Below the pieces are notes generated by a model. The model was given only the letters and a program-made list of their open reading frames with translations. It was not told the DNA's origin and ran no database searches. Shown here one piece after another: positions 61,183-64,000 of a stretch of DNA of 64,000 nucleotides. The translations under genes and the position numbers were made by a program. This DNA comes from an uncultured Lachnospiraceae bacterium (lineage in GTDB: Bacteria > Bacillota > Clostridia > Lachnospirales > Lachnospiraceae), in assembly GCA_910578555.1 (NCBI GenBank), contig CAJTPS010000011.1:1-64000 (forward strand), in the 5' to 3' direction. The stretch's first letter is position 1. Each line of letters begins with the position of its first letter.

Positions 61183-62058
61183 ATGGATCAGGCTGAACAA
61201 TTAAGAAATATCATCAAAGCAAGCGTCCAGCCGCAGCGGCCACTGGCGAGGGTAATCACCGTTACGAGCGGTAAAGGTGGAGTGGGTAAATCCAATACAG
61301 CGATCAATCTTGCAATACAATTCCGTAAAATGGGACAGAAAGTGATTATATTAGATGCAGATTTCGGACTGGCTAATATAGAGATTATGTTCGGTACGGT
61401 ACCGAAGCATAATCTGTGCGATCTGATCTATCAGGGGAAAAGTATACGCGATATCATTACATGGGGACCGATGGAGGTGGGATTTATCTCAGGAGGTTCC
61501 GGTATTGCGGGGATGTCGGATCTGAGTAAAGATTATTTGAACTATATTATCCAGAATCTGGTAGAACTGGACGAGATGGCGGATACGATCATCGTGGATA
61601 CGGGAGCCGGCATATCTGAGGCGGTGCTGGAATTTCTGGTGGCCAGTGGTGAGATCCTTCTGGTGACGACGCCGGAGCCGACGTCTATCACAGACTCATA
61701 TTCGCTGCTTAAGGCGCTCGGCAGGCACCAGAGGTATTCGGCGGATACGTCACAGATTAAGGTGATTGCGAATAAAGTATTTAGTGAAGCGGAAGCGGAA
61801 GCACTGTATGAGAAGCTGGAAGCGGTGGTCAGCCGCTATCTGAAAGTACCCATCAGCTATCTGGGAATGATACCGCAGGATAATCAGCTTGCGAAGGCAG
61901 TTATGCAGCAGATGCCGGTGTCGCTTGATAATCCGCGTGCGCGGTCGGCACTTGCTTATGAGGCGATTGCTGCCAGACTGATGAATAAGGAATTGAACAG
62001 GAATCTCACGAAACGTGGTATGGCGGCATTTTTCTCTCATATCATATCTAAGAGATAA
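61183..62058 (+). CDS. flhG: Flagellar number regulator FlhG (MinD-like ATPase)
   Basis: The 291-residue MinD/ParA ATPase has the deviant Walker A G30-KGGVGKS at 30-37, DADFGLANIEIMFG and the nucleotide-binding DTGAGIS. A C-terminal amphipathic helix (about 270-290) should tie the dimer to the membrane. Its N-terminal DQAEQLRNIIK matches the short FlhF-activating helix of FlhG. AGGAGG is 8 bases upstream. Confidence 0.94.
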   Translation: MDQAEQLRNIIKASVQPQRPLARVITVTSGKGGVGKSNTAINLAIQFRKMGQKVIILDADFGLANIEIMFGTVPKHNLCDLIYQGKSIRDIITWGPMEVGFISGGSGIAGMSDLSKDYLNYIIQNLVELDEMADTIIVDTGAGISEAVLEFLVASGEILLVTTPEPTSITDSYSLLKALGRHQRYSADTSQIKVIANKVFSEAEAEALYEKLEAVVSRYLKVPISYLGMIPQDNQLAKAVMQQMPVSLDNPRARSALAYEAIAARLMNKELNRNLTKRGMAAFFSHIISKR

Positions 62059-62069
62059 GGAATCCCGGC

Positions 62070-62119
62070 GGGGAGCATTCTTCCCACGCAAATTTGTGCC
62101 TGCGGCTTGGATTCGCAGG
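62070..62119 (+). repeat. Hairpins in the flhG-PilZ gap, fragment of the 15544 element
   Basis: GGGGAG (62070-62075) pairs with CTTCCC (62080-62085), and CCTGCG (62099-62104) pairs with CGCAGG (62114-62119). AGCATTCTTCC (62074-62084) is identical to 15624-15634. The second hairpin lies just before the first possible ATG of the next gene, and may hide its ribosome site. Confidence 0.45.
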
Positions 62120-62145
62120 TTATGGAAAGGTATGGTTTTTTTAAT

Positions 62146-62886
62146 ATGGCAAATCTGTTGGAAAAATATGTGGTTCCGGGCTGCCGGGTGGATCTGCAGA
62201 CAATAGACCGCTCTAAAGACAGAATAAGAGCGAAAAGTGAAGAGCGAAAAAGCTATCAGAGTCAGGTGATTGACGTTCTGTCGGAGGACAGGGTGGAGAT
62301 AGCCATGCCGATGGAGAAGTCCAAGCTGATCCTGCTTCCCGTGGATGGAGAGTATGATCTGTACTTCTACTCTGATAACGGGTTGTATCAGTGTTACGCC
62401 CGGATCGTGGACCGCTATAAAAATAACAGTATGTATGTTTTGGTTCTGGATCTGATCAGTAATCTGCGTAAGCATCAGCGGAGAGAGTATTATCGGTTCA
62501 GCTGTGCGCTTGAGATGAATTCCAGGCAGCTGCAGGACAATGAACTGACGCCTGCGGGGAAAATGGACGAAACACTGGTTCCGCAGCTTCCCTTGAAAAG
62601 CAGCGTTATTGTCGATATCAGCGGCGGCGGACTCAGATTCGTGGCGAACTATGCATATGAGGCGCAGAGTCTGATTCTGTGCAAATATCATCTGCTGATC
62701 GGCGGAGAGGCGAAGGAGTATAATCTGGTCGGCAAAGTGTTAAGTGTGAGAGAACTGGAGAACCGAAAGGGTGTGTTCGAGCATCGGGTCCAGTACGTCA
62801 ATGTGGATGCCGCGGAGCGGGAGGAAATAATCAAGTATATCTTTGATGAGGAGCGAAAAACACTCAAACATCACAAAATGGATTGA
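62146..62886 (+). CDS. PilZ domain c-di-GMP-binding protein (YcgR/YpfA-like)
   Basis: The 246-residue protein has an N-terminal YcgR-type beta domain (about 10-105) and a C-terminal PilZ domain with the c-di-GMP motifs R113-x3-R117 (QRREYYR) and D157-x-S159-x2-G162 (DISGGG). YcgR-class proteins bind c-di-GMP and brake the motor by contacting MotA or FliG. The start is uncertain: ATG 62146 fits the family opening, with AAAGG 15 bases away; ATG 62122 and TTG 62107 are in frame but lie beside or inside a hairpin. It follows flhG and precedes cheB. Confidence 0.88.
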   Translation: MANLLEKYVVPGCRVDLQTIDRSKDRIRAKSEERKSYQSQVIDVLSEDRVEIAMPMEKSKLILLPVDGEYDLYFYSDNGLYQCYARIVDRYKNNSMYVLVLDLISNLRKHQRREYYRFSCALEMNSRQLQDNELTPAGKMDETLVPQLPLKSSVIVDISGGGLRFVANYAYEAQSLILCKYHLLIGGEAKEYNLVGKVLSVRELENRKGVFEHRVQYVNVDAAEREEIIKYIFDEERKTLKHHKMD

Positions 62887-62929
62887 TGACAGGAATGATA
62901 CAACGTTATAAATGAGGAGGCATGACAAA

Positions 62930-64000
62930 ATGAAAAAAATTTTAGTTGTTGACGACTCTGCACTCATGAGAAGGGTACTGTGTGATATAATTAACAGTGA
63001 TAAACGATTCCAGGTACAGGATCGCGCTGTCAACGGCGTGGAGGCATTGGATCTGTTGAGCCGAAAGACGTATGATGCGGTAGTTTTGGACGTCAATATG
63101 CCGCAGATGAACGGTCTTGAACTGCTCAAAGAGCTTAATAAGCGCAAGATCACTGCAAAAGTCATGATGGCGAGCACGGACACGAGAGAAGGTGCGAAGA
63201 CAACTCTGGATGCACTGGAGTTGGGAGCGCTTGATTTCGTTCACAAACCGAATAACGCGATGGACTGCAGAACGGATGTGTTCAAGGATAAGCTGCTCGG
63301 CATTCTGGCAGCTGTGGCGGATTCCAATCCGGCGCCTGCCGGCAAGGCTTTCAGCATAGAAGATGCGAAGAAATCCAGGAAGGTGGTCGAACTGGTAAGC
63401 AGACATGCTTCCGCTGTGGCGGGCAACAAGGTTGTGGCGCTTGCAAGTTCTACGGGCGGACCGAAAGCATTACAGTCGGTGATCCCGCGTCTGCCTAAGA
63501 ATCTGAAGGCACCGGTGGTTGTCGTGCAGCATATGCCTGCAGGTTTTACGGCCTCTCTTGCCGAGCGGTTGGACTCATTAAGTGAGGTCCGTGTCAAAGA
63601 AGCGGCGGAGGGCGATGTGCTGGAAGCAGGAACCGTATACATAGCGAGGGGCGGCAAGCATTTGAACATTCGCACAGAGATGGGCAGATACAGTATATAC
63701 TATACGGATCAGCCGACCAGAGAGGGCGTTAAGCCGTGCGCGAACTATATGTACGAATCACTGCGGGACAGCAGATATGATCAGGTCGTATGTGTCGTGA
63801 TGACGGGGATGGGCGCAGACGGTACAGAAGGAATCAAACATCTGAAAGAAAAAAAGAAAATCCATGTGATAGCGCAGGAAGCGAGCACGTGCGCGGTATA
63901 CGGAATGCCGAAGAGCGTTGTAACTGCAGGACTGTCAAACCAGATCGTGCCGCTTGACCAGATCGCACAGGAAATTATAATGAACGTGGGGGTAAAATAG
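62930..64000 (+). CDS. cheB: Chemotaxis protein-glutamate methylesterase CheB
   Basis: The 356-residue CheB has a receiver domain with D54 in VVLDVNMPQMNG and a methylesterase domain with the catalytic triad S174 (LASSTGGP), H201 (VVVQHMPAGF) and D297 (MTGMGADG). It demethylates (and deamidates) chemoreceptor glutamates after phosphorylation by CheA. ATG 62930 follows GAGGAGG by 9 bases; the ATG at 62912 overlaps that ribosome site. The stop TAG is the last three bases of the window, so cheA and cheW, if present, lie beyond. Confidence 0.97.
   Translation: MKKILVVDDSALMRRVLCDIINSDKRFQVQDRAVNGVEALDLLSRKTYDAVVLDVNMPQMNGLELLKELNKRKITAKVMMASTDTREGAKTTLDALELGALDFVHKPNNAMDCRTDVFKDKLLGILAAVADSNPAPAGKAFSIEDAKKSRKVVELVSRHASAVAGNKVVALASSTGGPKALQSVIPRLPKNLKAPVVVVQHMPAGFTASLAERLDSLSEVRVKEAAEGDVLEAGTVYIARGGKHLNIRTEMGRYSIYYTDQPTREGVKPCANYMYESLRDSRYDQVVCVVMTGMGADGTEGIKHLKEKKKIHVIAQEASTCAVYGMPKSVVTAGLSNQIVPLDQIAQEIIMNVGVK

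Overview
The window reads as one chromosomal stretch of a motile, probably spore-forming member of the Clostridia, most likely Lachnospiraceae. The grounds are gene content and order: the dprA–topA–codY–flgB backbone of Firmicutes, a SigK-type sporulation sigma factor, FliY with CheC-like motifs, FlbD, and a Gram-positive type IV pilus (T4P) operon without an outer-membrane secretin. All supported genes lie on the + strand. I found no rRNA, tRNA, CRISPR array, insertion sequence or origin. No gene-free stretch exceeds 300 bases; the longest is 6372-6663.

Region 1 (1-9422) holds housekeeping, regulatory and DNA-uptake genes: lepA, hemW, sigK, a degenerate HD-domain protein, the pilus retraction ATPase pilT, comM and dprA. 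Region 2 (9423-12598) holds an Rpn/PD-(D/E)XK nuclease with its own promoter, and an LtaS-like membrane sulfatase. Region 3 (12700-33200) is a T4P operon: pilC, pilA, pilD, a pilM-pilN fusion, pilO, four minor pilins resembling the GspI/K/H/J set, a 2170-residue secreted protein with a beta/gamma-crystallin-like module and EF-hand loops, and pilB with a canonical c-di-GMP-binding MshEN domain. A strong terminator closes it. Region 4 (33240-36446) holds topA and codY, each with a good promoter. Region 5 (36551-64000) is a flagellar/chemotaxis locus in at least two units: flgB to flgE, then flbD to cheB, which ends exactly at the window edge.

The genes suggest two surface motility machines placed end to end, with c-di-GMP inputs on both: MshEN on PilB and a PilZ/YcgR-like protein at the end of the flagellar export genes. 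PilT lies beside comM and dprA, so the pilus may serve DNA uptake as well as twitching or adhesion. The least ordinary part is the pilus tip module at 18312-31408: a GspK-like pilin without Glu5, pilins with large added domains, and a giant calcium-loop protein that I infer to be a Gram-positive counterpart of the PilY1 tip adhesin.

Promoters, terminators and CodY boxes were read by eye from consensus matches; family names come from recognised motifs. No database search was possible.
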